64,000 nt of DNA from positions 39,088,417 to 39,152,416 of the forward strand of contig NC_091138.1 in the NCBI RefSeq assembly GCF_041381155.1, read 5' to 3'. Positions 51,909-62,359 of the stretch are shown piece by piece. The position numbers and the translations under genes were made by a program. Each line of letters begins with the position of its first letter. The stretch's first letter is position 1. This DNA comes from Argopecten irradians (lineage: Eukaryota; Mollusca; Bivalvia; Pectinida; Pectinidae). The notes under the pieces are model-generated. The model was not told the origin of the DNA. It ran no database searches and worked only from the letters and a program-made list of their open reading frames with translations.

Positions 51909-52933
51909 AAATTCGGAATACGAGTTGAGTTGAGATGTTTATCGTACCGTTAGTATAATTGGTTTCCGGGTACGACGGAGTGTTATACCGCCCTGGTAAA
52001 ATTAAATATGACCGAGGGTGTAGTCTGAGGTTATTAACACCTTATGCTCCTTCATTTCTGTATAAGATGTTTAGTCTACTTGACAAATGTCAAAGGTATT
52101 ATCTGATATGCACGTTAATCACTGGAAAAACGCCTGGAGAACTCAACGTGGGGCAATGAAGTCTGAAACATCTAAAACATGTCTAATTTTAGATGATAAT
52201 AGATTAATTTTCTGATTGCACCAAAAGTTTAAATACTTTGTTGTACACGGTATGATATATTTTCAAATATTCAGCATCATTTTATTTAAAATTGTGTATA
52301 TTTGATTTATGATATAACTAAAAGTGTCTTTGCAGTCAGCTGACGGTGTCTGCTTTTTGACCCAATCTGTAGAGTCTCTTATTCTAAGTAAGGTCACTCT
52401 TGATTCTTAGTAGGGTCACTCGACAGGAACACGTATTTTTCCTGTTTTTCTGCAATTAAATATAAATGTATTTTTCTGTTTCCGACAGAGAAAAACCTGG
52501 CTGAAGAGTTTGGAACTAAAGCAAGTTGAAAATGAAGGGTACACCGTTAATACAACATTAAGCTCAATACCGGGACAAGACAATTGTAACTCAAATACTC
52601 ATAATACTAATAAAAGCCACAAAGACCGAAATTCTGAGAATATACGGAAACGACAATCGGAGTCAAATCGACCCACTTCATTGATAGGGGAACACCCCGG
52701 TGGTGGTTCGTCTTCTACACACGTGTCGGCTCGGGACAATACCAGTGATGTTGACGACACTAGACAAGTTGAAATTTTAATGGATAAAACACTTAAGCAA
52801 GCAAATAGAGATTTAGTACATATCCGAAATACGGACTCCGGAGAACACCAAAATACTTACTCGACTTATCTGTAGTTATTGTGATTTCTCATTCTGTTAT
52901 GTATAGTGATTTTGAAGTATGCACCAATACTTG

Positions 52934-52939
52934 AATAAA
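52934..52939 (+). terminator. Poly(A) signal of SLC5 copy 2
   Basis: AATAAA lies 59 bases after the stop codon, the same spacing as in copy 1, so the 3' end of copy 2 is undamaged. Confidence 0.55.
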
Positions 52940-53095
52940 CGTTCATGCATGACATTATCAATGTATATACAACAATAGCGTAGGAAGTTGAAAGGTAATG
53001 GGGGGGGGGGGAGGGGGCAATGGTCCTAAATATTTCGTAACCCCCCCCGTCCTCCCCCTCACGCGCACTGCACCCAAAGGAGATACTTAATATAA

Positions 53096-53098
<3 letters not shown>

Positions 53099-53126
<28 letters not shown>

Positions 53127-53128
53127 CA
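53099..53128. repeat. (AT)n microsatellite, expanded in unit 2
   Basis: A run of about 15 AT units; the matching site in unit 1 (about 30060-30071) has about half as many. It lies just before the tandem repeat. Confidence 0.85.
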
Positions 53129-53214
53129 TTACACATAATCCTTGTACACATCTATAGTCAGTGGCACAGCTAGCAGGATATCAATAAATACGCAAATTAG
53201 CGTGCGAGTTTGGG

Positions 53215-53725
53215 GGGTCCAGGGGTATCCCCTGGAAAATGACTGTGATGACCACAACGATGCATTTTGTTGATTTTGCGATAGACGAAGGGGGTGGGGG
53301 GATGGGGTCCGGGTATCTCCACCGGGAAAAAAATACGATTTAGAATGGCTGAGATGAGTTTTGCGATGCATTTGGTTGAATTTGCGAACACCGAAGGCGC
53401 GAGATTTTGTGATTGAGAGGGGGGTAGGTCCGGGGATCTCCCTGGGAACATTTTTTATGATTTAGAATGGCTGAGATGAGTTTTACGATGTATTGTGATG
53501 AATTTGCAAGCACCAAAGGCGTGAGATTTTGTTGTTTTGGGGGTCCTGGGGTCTCCTCCGGGAAAAACTTTTGGAAACGATTTGGAATTGCTGAGATGAA
53601 TTTTACGATGTATTTTGATGAATTTGCGAGCGCCGAAAGCGCGTGATTTTGTTGTTTGCTGAGAAAAAATATTACGTTTTGGAATGACTGAGACGAGTTT
53701 TATAATGTATTTTGATGATTTTCAA
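53215..53725 (-). repeat. Degenerate tandem repeat of unit 2, one unit fewer
   Basis: Same family as 30130-30800 with starts near 53337, 53459, 53579 and about 53675, and a rearranged first unit. The unit with GAGCGCCGAAGGTGAGAG present in unit 1 is absent. A spacing of 122 rather than 123 breaks the long minus-strand frame seen in unit 1, which supports that frame being non-coding. Confidence 0.8.
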
Positions 53726-54084
53726 GCGTTCTTAACACGGTAAATTTTTCGATCTAAAGTTAATTGCATTTAGAAATGATAATTGTGAGTGTCGTCATAC
53801 CATTATGCAACCCAAGTCGATCTGAACATACCGGATTCACACCATCGGCACATTGTTGTGTAACTTAAAATAAAAATGATTTGAATGTCTTGCTAAGACA
53901 TATGAACAAATTAATCATTTAAGAAGCATTTTTGAAATAGTATAATCCCTTGATGGACATTTTTAGTCTAGTTTGTGTGTATTGAATTATCATTACTAAA
54001 GGTTTGAACATTATGTGTTTGAACGTTTTAGGAAACCCGTCGCGCAGCGGAAAATTTTCAAAAATGAAGTACAAAAATGTGCAG

Positions 54085-54195
54085 GAGCACCCTTTTTTTC
54101 TTTTAAATGTGCATTTTTAGAACATTTCACTCGGCGAAAACGGGATTCAACACTCCCCACATCCTGGAGAACGGGGCATTAACATATCTTACTTG
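54085..54195. other. About 105-bp segment present only in unit 2
   Basis: Between GTGCAGGAG and TTACTTGA, unit 2 carries an added stretch including CACTCGGCGAAAACGGGATT; unit 1 (near 31158) joins the two flanks directly. The G+C content is higher than around it. No inverted ends or clear target duplication are seen, so it may equally be a deletion in unit 1. Confidence 0.55.
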
Positions 54196-55272
54196 ATGTT
54201 AACACAACTGTTTAAATTGTTACAGCCACTTTGTATTTACTTGTTCAGTGACACATTTACAATAAATTATATTGCTACATTCCATTAAATGAGTGTTAAA
54301 ACAATGATTATACCAGTATAGTTTAAGATGATGATGATGAAGATTAAGTGCTGTTTGCATATTTTTTCCTAGTAACTGAATAGTATCCTAAAACTATAAT
54401 ATGTTCACATGATATCATTACTCCAGACTGACTTTTTACGACCTCTCTTTCAATGTATTGATAGTTATCTATTTTAATCCCGGTTGGTTTTGTTTACCGT
54501 ACAAACATTCTATCAACAGCTAGTGTCATTTCAGGACGGTCTCTCTTGTGCGAAATATGTTGCGGTGTGAATATGTTATTATGATAGGGGGCTACGGTAT
54601 ATAAGTGCCGCCTCTTCCTGTGATAGTGAAATGGTGGTTGAAATAACGATAAAAATGAGCTTAATCTATACCACCACCCGTTTTCTTCTTTTTGTAAAAT
54701 CATATTCATTTTCTGCTACTTCGTTTATAACAGTCATCACAATCTCTAAAGCTACGAGTCATTGGTTACTGAAACCTAGGGATTCAAGATGTAACTTTTA
54801 ATCTTTTGATATTCTCCATGCAATTCGCACGGTTATCCACTTGTTGAGCATCAACGGAATTATGGGTATTATTTGATGAAGATATTTCCAACATATCCCG
54901 TCTCATAGTTGATTGCCCACTTTATACTGTACATATGGATATATTGGTCTGTAGATGTTGTCGCTTGGTCAGCTTTCAAACTTTCTGATAATCTTTACGA
55001 TGCAAATCTGAAGTCATTTAATTCCCACGTTCAAATAGACAGTTTTTGAGTAAGGAAAGTTAAATAAGCAAAGATCTCGATGTGGCAAAATCCATCTTTA
55101 TATTTAAACATCACAAACGCAATGAATCCGACAATGCTGAAATCGATTATTGCCTATCATTTTATCGCAATACATTACACGGGATCAACCGCTGATTGTA
55201 TTGGTTTTATATCCCCACTCTTTATTTTTGTTTGGAATAAATGGAAGAAGGGGTTTATTTATGACTAAACTT

Positions 55273-55690
55273 ACGTCCTATTAACATCCAGGGTCATTTA
55301 AAGGGTGACTACCCTTGTGTACGGTGTGTTGCGTGTGAGAAGTTCTTGGTGCGTGTTTTGGGAGACTGTGGTATATTCGTGTTGTGGTTTCTTGTATAGT
55401 GGAATTCTTGCCCAAAAGTGCTATATCACCGAAGACACTAAGCAAAACACCCCAACCGGCCACATTATACCGAAAACTGGCGAACCAGTCGTCCCACTCC
55501 CTGTATGCTGAGCGCTAACAAGCAAGAGCAGAAACTACCACTTTTATAGACTTTGGCTTGTCTCAACTAGACGACAGATCCCAAATCCTTCCTCACAGGG
55601 GCGATTAAGGCGATCAGTGAGGTGGTGGCAAGGGAGACTTTAGGTAAGGGTCCCGAATCCCAGTCTCTCAAAATACGCACTTCGCATGGT
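55273..55690 (-). mobile_element. SINE-like repeat, unit 2 copy of the 32235 element
   Basis: The same landmark order as its unit 1 counterpart, starting TTACGTCCTATTAACATCCA, with some internal loss (GCCC directly before AAAAGTGCTATATCACCGAA). The frames 55281-55463 and 55305-55511 are by-products. Confidence 0.65.
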
Positions 55691-56119
55691 AGGCCGTGCT
55701 TGCATGACACTGGTTGTTATATACATGTTATACTACATCACATGGATTATATTGTATCTATATCGAAAAATAGGGCAAGTCGAATAAGTTACAAACGCTT
55801 CTTTACAGCATTATTATTTTCACTGAAAACTTTGAGTTTGAGCTTCCTATTTTACTTCAGTAATAAGAATATCAAAACTAATTAATTGCTTCCCGAAAGA
55901 AACTCCATGCCATTAGGCCCTATGTGGAATAAAACACTGATTACGCATGCACCAAAAACAAAACAAATTATATATACATATATTGTGTTAATCAGACACA
56001 CATATACATGATTAAACATCAGTTATTGTATCATCCAATATCATTTATGATATCATAAATGATAAAATGTATCATTTATGCTCTTTCGGCCGTGGAGCAT
56101 CTTTAATTTGTCGTAAAGA

Positions 56120-56480
56120 TAATACACCAAACCAAACGAAGAAACTACCACTTTTATATACTATTGCGTGTCTCAGCCAGGGGACATAATCAAGAGCCTA
56201 CGTCACAGAGGCAACTGCTCAACCGAAGGTCAAAGTTGCGACACACCAGTCATTCCATTCTCTGAATGCTGGGCATTAGGCAGGAGGAGAAAACACTATA
56301 TTTATATACATAGTACTACAGTGTCACTCAGAGCCTTTCTAACAGGACGAATGTTCAATTTGAGGCAGAAAGATAGGCGGCATCAAATTATTAAGAAAAA
56401 AATTAAAAATATCCCAGATTTAGTCGCCGTTAACGATCATGTAATTGCGGTGGGTACGTTTTCTTACAACTTACCTGGAC
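56120..56480 (-). mobile_element. SINE-like repeat, unit 2 copy of the 33065 element
   Basis: Head part with CGTGTCTCAGCCAGGGGACA, CTCAGAGCCTTTCTAACAGG and TTAGTCGCCGTTAACGATCA. Upstream, near 56040, an added TATCATTTATGATATCATAA palindrome-like stretch is not in unit 1. Confidence 0.62.
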
Positions 56481-56798
56481 ATAGAATAAATAAAATACAA
56501 TAAAAATTTTATAAAAACGTGATTGTGTGCTATGAATGATTATCACTTGAAATATAACCTGTTCAAGTCATTGTACTTAGTGTTTATGGTAAAAACAAAT
56601 GTACAATATTTAAGATCACCTTAAACTAATTATTTAGTTTCAGTTTTTTGGTTTGTATTTTATATGAACAACATGAATGAAAAAACAATAAGCCAAAAAG
56701 GCGTATAATGGGTTTTTGTTGATAATTGCGTTTTCCAAATACAAATTCTCAAATCGATTAAGTATCAGTCGGTAAGAATGTGCAAGCTGTCGTTATAT

Positions 56799-56849
56799 GG
56801 CCCTGGATGTTCATAGGGCGTTTATATAGTCAAACAAACAAACAAACAC
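56799..56849 (+). mobile_element. SINE-like repeat tail with (CAAA)n, unit 2
   Basis: GGCCCTGGATGTTCATAGGG, CGTTTATATAGT and then CAAA units, matching 33719-33770. Confidence 0.65.
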
Positions 56850-57489
56850 AACAAATGTCCGTAACCATTGCTTGGCCAATCGGAACCATTGATATACATT
56901 TTGTGGCGAAGGGAGAGTGAGCTTACTCTTAACCTTAACTTGGAAAGCGTTTCATTGGATGAGACTCATTCCGATATACGTGTAAGGATATCTGGATACG
57001 AACATCGTCATACAGGGAGTAGTACTATTTAAAGATCAATAACCCTCAGGTAAAGTTACTTTCAAACAAAATTATGATAGTATTAAAATACAGTACAATT
57101 CCCATTTATCATTGTACTTTAACAGAACATTTTAATCTAAAATATTTTGCATCTTTTACTAATCAGTTGTGTGCCTATTTTGCTGTTCTGCTGCTTAATT
57201 TCAACAATTAAGGAAATTGAAAAACGAAAAAAAAAATCATTATCTTTTATCGTTATTCTTGCACGTCGTTTTTTACCATTTAAAATTTTGTAATTCAATT
57301 TACTGACTAATTTTATATATAGTAATTTTAAATGAAAAAAACGAAACCAACATCACTACTGCATTATCGAGGTAATATTTCACCGAGGAATTCCGGATGG
57401 TCACGAGAGTTTCTTTAAAGTTCTGAAACTTGACGCTCTGTTTTTTATGACTCTGTAGTTTCCTCACTTTAATCAACATTCTGGTATCT

Positions 57490-58060
57490 TACTACCTAGT
57501 AATTAAGAATGATAATTTAAAGACAGTACAATCCGATAAGCGACGGTCTCAGCAAGCGACTTATCATTGAGCTGGCAATGTCTAAGAAATTATGTCTTAT
57601 GTAAAAAGGCGAGAAAAACTATGTCTTTACATATTTATTTTTCTTTTTTTATTGCTATGTATGTTCCTATATCATAATGCATCCTCACGTAGATATGTCC
57701 ATATTTCGCAGATGCAATGTCGGGTCAAATTCGCTGGGAATATTTTGCGGTACAATTTAATTCGTGATTTTATGAAAATTAGTGCCAATTTGAATCCTAC
57801 TTTTTTGCATTTAAAAGTAACCATTATGTTTTCGTAATATTTTCAATTGTGCAAAGTTTAGAAAATTTTGTCAAATGTTAGAGGTGATAACATTATGACG
57901 ATACTTTAACCATGTCTGTAGTCTGTAGCAGCGACGGGGGATACCAGGGGGTTCCATTTAACGGTAAGTTCACAAGAGGACCGTTTTGTATAATTTTTGA
58001 CCCCCGTTATTTTTGCAACTGACAGATGTTGACAGACAGCGCTCGAGCTAATGCAAATGT
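57490..58060. other. Unit 2 region with the empty SINE site and added segments
   Basis: One AATTAAGAATGAT near 57502 marks the site that is filled in unit 1. Two added stretches follow relative to unit 1: about 57720-57870, with CGGGTCAAATTCGCTGGGAA, and about 57985-58055, with TGACAGATGTTGACAGACAG. The 57592-57837 frame lies mostly in the first and has no motif. Confidence 0.5.
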
Positions 58061-59137
58061 CATCCTATTTTTTCGTCGTTTTTCAAGTGTACTATTACGA
58101 AACTAAATATTACAGAGAGCGAGTTAACCATGAAAAAGCCAATTAGTGGGATATATAAATTTTTTGAAAATACATTTTTGAACGAGACCATACAATACAC
58201 TTTACATAGGTAATGAGCGAAGCGAGCTCACGCGCTCCATTTAGATGCCACCTAAAGGGGTATTCTCTACTTATGTGATACTTTTGTAGTTTTTTGTGAT
58301 GTACAAATACGTGTTTGAAGGCCTCGGAATGGAGTATATAGTTCCATTAAAGAGGTACGTTTTTTTATTTTAGAAAGTAGAACATGTTTTATTGGGATGA
58401 ATATTGTAAAACATATGAAGATATAAATTTAATCTGAAATTTCCCCGCGATGTCGTGACAGATTTACTCGCTTATAATCCGGGTACGTACGGGCACATAG
58501 GCTATTTTTAGACAAACACATTTACGTGTTCTGTTTATATATATCTTGTATATGTATTTTTTGTCAAAACTGCATATTTGAACAAAATTAAGCAAAGATG
58601 AATTCATAAGTAGTATAATGTTTAGTGTGTAGAAAATTCATAAAAATATAATAAACTTTATGTGAAGAGGGACAACACATTCATTGCAAATTTACAATTT
58701 CGCTTTGATTCCTGAGGATCAAAATGTGTGTTGAATTAATGTAACAACTTTGTGATAATTATTTACTCGTAGATCTTCCTAATGGCTTTAACGTTTTGAA
58801 ATATGTCGCTGATCTGAGTAGAAACGTAAACAGAGTGACAATGAAATTTAGCCGCTATTCAGTCAAACAATGACGGCATGACGTCAGGGATTTGGTATTT
58901 CATGCGCTTCTTGACAGATTTATAGATAGAAATGTTCATACAATTTTACAAATTAATAAACTAAAGTTTTCTTTAAATCAAAACTGTGCCAGCCCATACA
59001 GATGATGCATTGTAACTTTGTCGCCTTGTAGGAGTGACCATCGGATGTAATCATCTTAAGTAAATCCTGTCAATAACCAAATAAGAAACAGCTATCAAAA
59101 TGAAGCTTATGGAGTTTTAATCAGAAAATCACGGTAT

Positions 59138-59618
59138 AAAGGCCCCATTTACCTTTCCGGGAGCAAATATAAAAGTTTTCTTAAAAAACATTAATAAACA
59201 TCAGTAGAAAAATGCGTACCGAATGACCTAAAATAAGGTAACGACACCAAACATATGGCAAGATCTTTCCTGCGTAATATATGAAACAGGGAGAGTCAAT
59301 TCGCTGTTTTTGGCGTCTGGCGCAGTGATATGTCATTGCTACCGCCCCGGTAATTTCGAGGACGGACGACGGTCTTTTGGAAACATAATACGACCCGCGT
59401 TAATGAAAATAAACATTTTATTTTATTTTAATGTCTATGTAACTGACATAACCGTTCGTCCGGTACAAGTGATGATAACTCTGATAGTAGTATTAGCCCA
59501 TTAACGACGAAAGTTTATAATAATTTTTGTGATCACTACCAAAATTATCGATCTTGTTTTTACATTCCGCAATTTTAAAAATTTTAAAACCGTTTCGGAA
59601 AGGTTTAGTTGGGCCTTT
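59138..59618. mobile_element. MITE present only in unit 2, about 480 bp
   Basis: The left end AAAGGCCCCATTTACCTTTC and the right end, in reverse complement AAAGGCCCAACTAAACCTTT, form imperfect terminal repeats of about 25 bases ending in CCG. Unit 1 (near 36363) has TATTTAAGAG at the empty site, so the target looks like TTAA or TTTAA. The + strand frame 59310-59504 inside has no transposase motif. It inserted after the duplication, or it differs between haplotypes. Confidence 0.75.
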
Positions 59619-61518
59619 AAAGTGGCAGAAATCCATCTTTCTGTGTGATGTTTAATTAGATTCTTGTATCCTACATTCTCGAATGTTTAAATGGTTTCTC
59701 AATGCAAATTTATAAAAACAAGTCTGTGATATTTGACATCTAAAAAGTAATCACGTCATAAAACGTTAGCTTTTGATTTTAAATAATAAATATATATTTC
59801 AATTAATCTCGAAACTTTAATCCTTGCTTGTCGAAAAGATAGTCATTCTAGAATGCAATAGGCTGCTATTATTTCTTTAGAGTTTACTCAGGCGATTTAA
59901 TACATTTCGTAAATGTCATTTTTAAAATGGAGGATTTAAAAGGGTTTTTTTATTTGACTTCATCCTACAAAAAAAAATTGTCGATATTGTAATATTATGA
60001 ATGGCACAGAAATCAATATGCAAGGTGGGTGGTTATATAGCTATATAAAAATCGGTGTCGCAAAATTGTCATAAACCGTTTTGCAATTTCATAGAAAAAA
60101 GAATTAATTGGTCACTAAAAATTTACGGGCCCGTGGTATAGGGTTAAACACATCTTTTATAATATTATAATAATATCTAGTCATTAGTGACGACGCAATT
60201 TCGATAGTATGTCCATTCACATAGTGATTGCGCAATTCGAAAGTGATTGAATAACTCTCACATAACTATAATTGGAACTTCGTGTAACTTATAATGAACC
60301 TTCGGTAAAAGCTAATCAATTTCGCGAAATGTATTCAGACATATGATTATTTAATGTTGGATTAATACATGTAACTGTCAAATGAACTTGGAGCAAATAC
60401 AAAAAATAATCATTAATCCGCTTTATTACACTAGTCGCCTGAACAGAAAATAGATTAAAATAAGTAAACATATATGCCTTTGTGATATTTCGGTTAAAGA
60501 AGGCGGCTATATACAAAAACTGCTCGTACATTGGTACTCAATATCACATACATTTCAGAGATGGTTGTTTTGAGAAAATTGACGAGCGTACGTAACTGGA
60601 TAGATACAACAAACGAAAAAGAGAACATAAACTTTCAATTTAACACCAATCTTCGAACATAAAGTTCTAAAATGCCCATTTAGGTAGGTAGGTAACTGGG
60701 TCCACAGGAAAACTGAATGATGAAAACTAATTCATAATATGCACATCACGTGTTCGTCAATTATGTATAGACAGGTAGTGATTTTCACCGAATAATTATT
60801 ATTTCGTTTCCAGTATGAAAAGAAAGCATTTAATAGAAATATAAAACATTAACAATTGTCAATGCCCTTTATACCATAATACGTAGGTTCCAAATTGACA
60901 GAAATACATCAATGTAGTCCCTGATATTTACAAAAGTGAACACAAAGATCTTATTGGCGTGTCTTCTCTGACGTCCCGAGGGCATTTTATTGAGATAGTA
61001 AAAATGACATATATAATTAATATAATGACACAATCAAATGTGTAATGTAAAACATGAAAATTCATCCACGAATAGAAAACGAAAAGGAAGCAATGGAAAT
61101 GACACATTTCAATAAATCCACCCTTTCGCAGAAGGGCTCTAACACCATTTTCTATATCTAATGTCACTCTCACATAATTATCGGGTATTCATGCAATTTG
61201 AATGAAAAGGGCAATAAGGATTTGATATGTATATATGCTTTTGTAAAATCGAATCCTGTCAAAACCAGCGCTGCTGCGTTACAGTGTTGCAAATATTTGG
61301 TGATGATGAGAAAACATGAACTGAACCCTGACTAACGATCTCATGCAAATTGTTAGTGCCATCTCATTTTCACCAGAACTTCACCATACAACACAACTAC
61401 GTAGGTCAACAATTGACGTATCTAAGGTTAGTCACGGATGCATACAGATACCTTTTAGTAATTATGTTTAAGTACGAGCCTAAGGAAGTGATATATATAG
61501 GCATACCATACAAATAAT

Positions 61519-61735
61519 CACTAGTTTAAACAGGGTCTGAAACTTTAAATCATCAACGCATTAGATTCAGCTATCCGTATCAGTAGTCAAAATAAACTCT
61601 TAATGAGATTGATAATAATAATGAGCGTATATACTGAACGGAAGTTGAAATGGAAAATACATTATGTGAAAATGGGTGTTGAAATTGTTGAAACATTGAT
61701 AGATCTTAAGGTTTAAGAGCTCCAGTGTTTTAATA
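61519..61735. repeat. Degraded copy of the foldback palindrome
   Basis: It still starts CACTAGTTTAAACAGGGTCT and has TGAACGGAAGTTGAA and CTTAAGGTTTAAG later, but the inner arms no longer pair and the closing ACTAGT is gone. Compare the intact hairpin at 38167-38346. Confidence 0.6.
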
Positions 61736-62359
61736 CTCATTGGCTTTCTGATAGAAAAAAAAAATATCAAGCGAATAAATCTCCCTATAGTTGTGGTGCT
61801 ACGTTGCGTTGTGTCTTCATGCGTGGATCTGAGATGAACGAGCCCATTGAATAGTAGCCACTTTGGTATTGTACACATACGAGAGACTAACGTTTATGAA
61901 AAAACCTGTAAGTAAAAATTTGATTAATTCCGCATATGGCTCCTTGAATCATTGTTGGACGAGCAACAAATAAGGCTATTTCTGAGATATCCATCGATGG
62001 AGAGTTGATGTATATCGCAAACTATGGTGTGACACCTAGCTGGGTATACGTTAGAATCGAAAACAACCCAGATCAACTTCAAAAATGGACTAGAATTATC
62101 AAACACATATATGAAAGCGCATCATTTGCTTGATGTATATGTTGCCGTTTATGTTGCATGTAATCAGTTTCAGCAAAAAGATCAATTACTTTGTGAAAAT
62201 AAGTAAACTGTGTACAAACCATGGACTGACCTTTATATGTCTCGTTAGGTGAAAGATCAGTTTAGATATTCGTTGAATATGAATATAAATAATAGGAATT
62301 GTACCAAACTTTGGCTTTTACCTCTATACCTCATTTTGTGTCTCATAATTACATTGTGC

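Larger units (their letters stand above)
41205..52875 (+). pseudogene. SLC5 symporter copy 2, frame broken in three exons
   Basis: All 16 exons are present with their splice sites: 41205-41554, 42193-42261, 42420-42471, 43093-43160, 46360-46440, 46683-46756, 47282-47419, 47680-47816, 48167-48255, 48628-48740, 49915-49985, 50230-50316, 50623-50835, 51068-51168, 51502-51620 and 52489-52875. Exon 1 lacks one base near 41491 relative to copy 1, exon 8 gains one near 47814, and exon 13 gains one near 50817. After the first, the spliced frame stops 13 codons into exon 2, giving about 129 residues. Exon 16 has a clean three-base gain. Other changes are mainly synonymous; clear replacements are Y to D at the start of exon 4 and G to E in exon 13. 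A possible new start context is the ATG at 41205 after an acceptor-like TTTCAATTGACAG. It may be a young pseudogene, a second haplotype, or a gene with sequencing errors. Confidence 0.75.
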
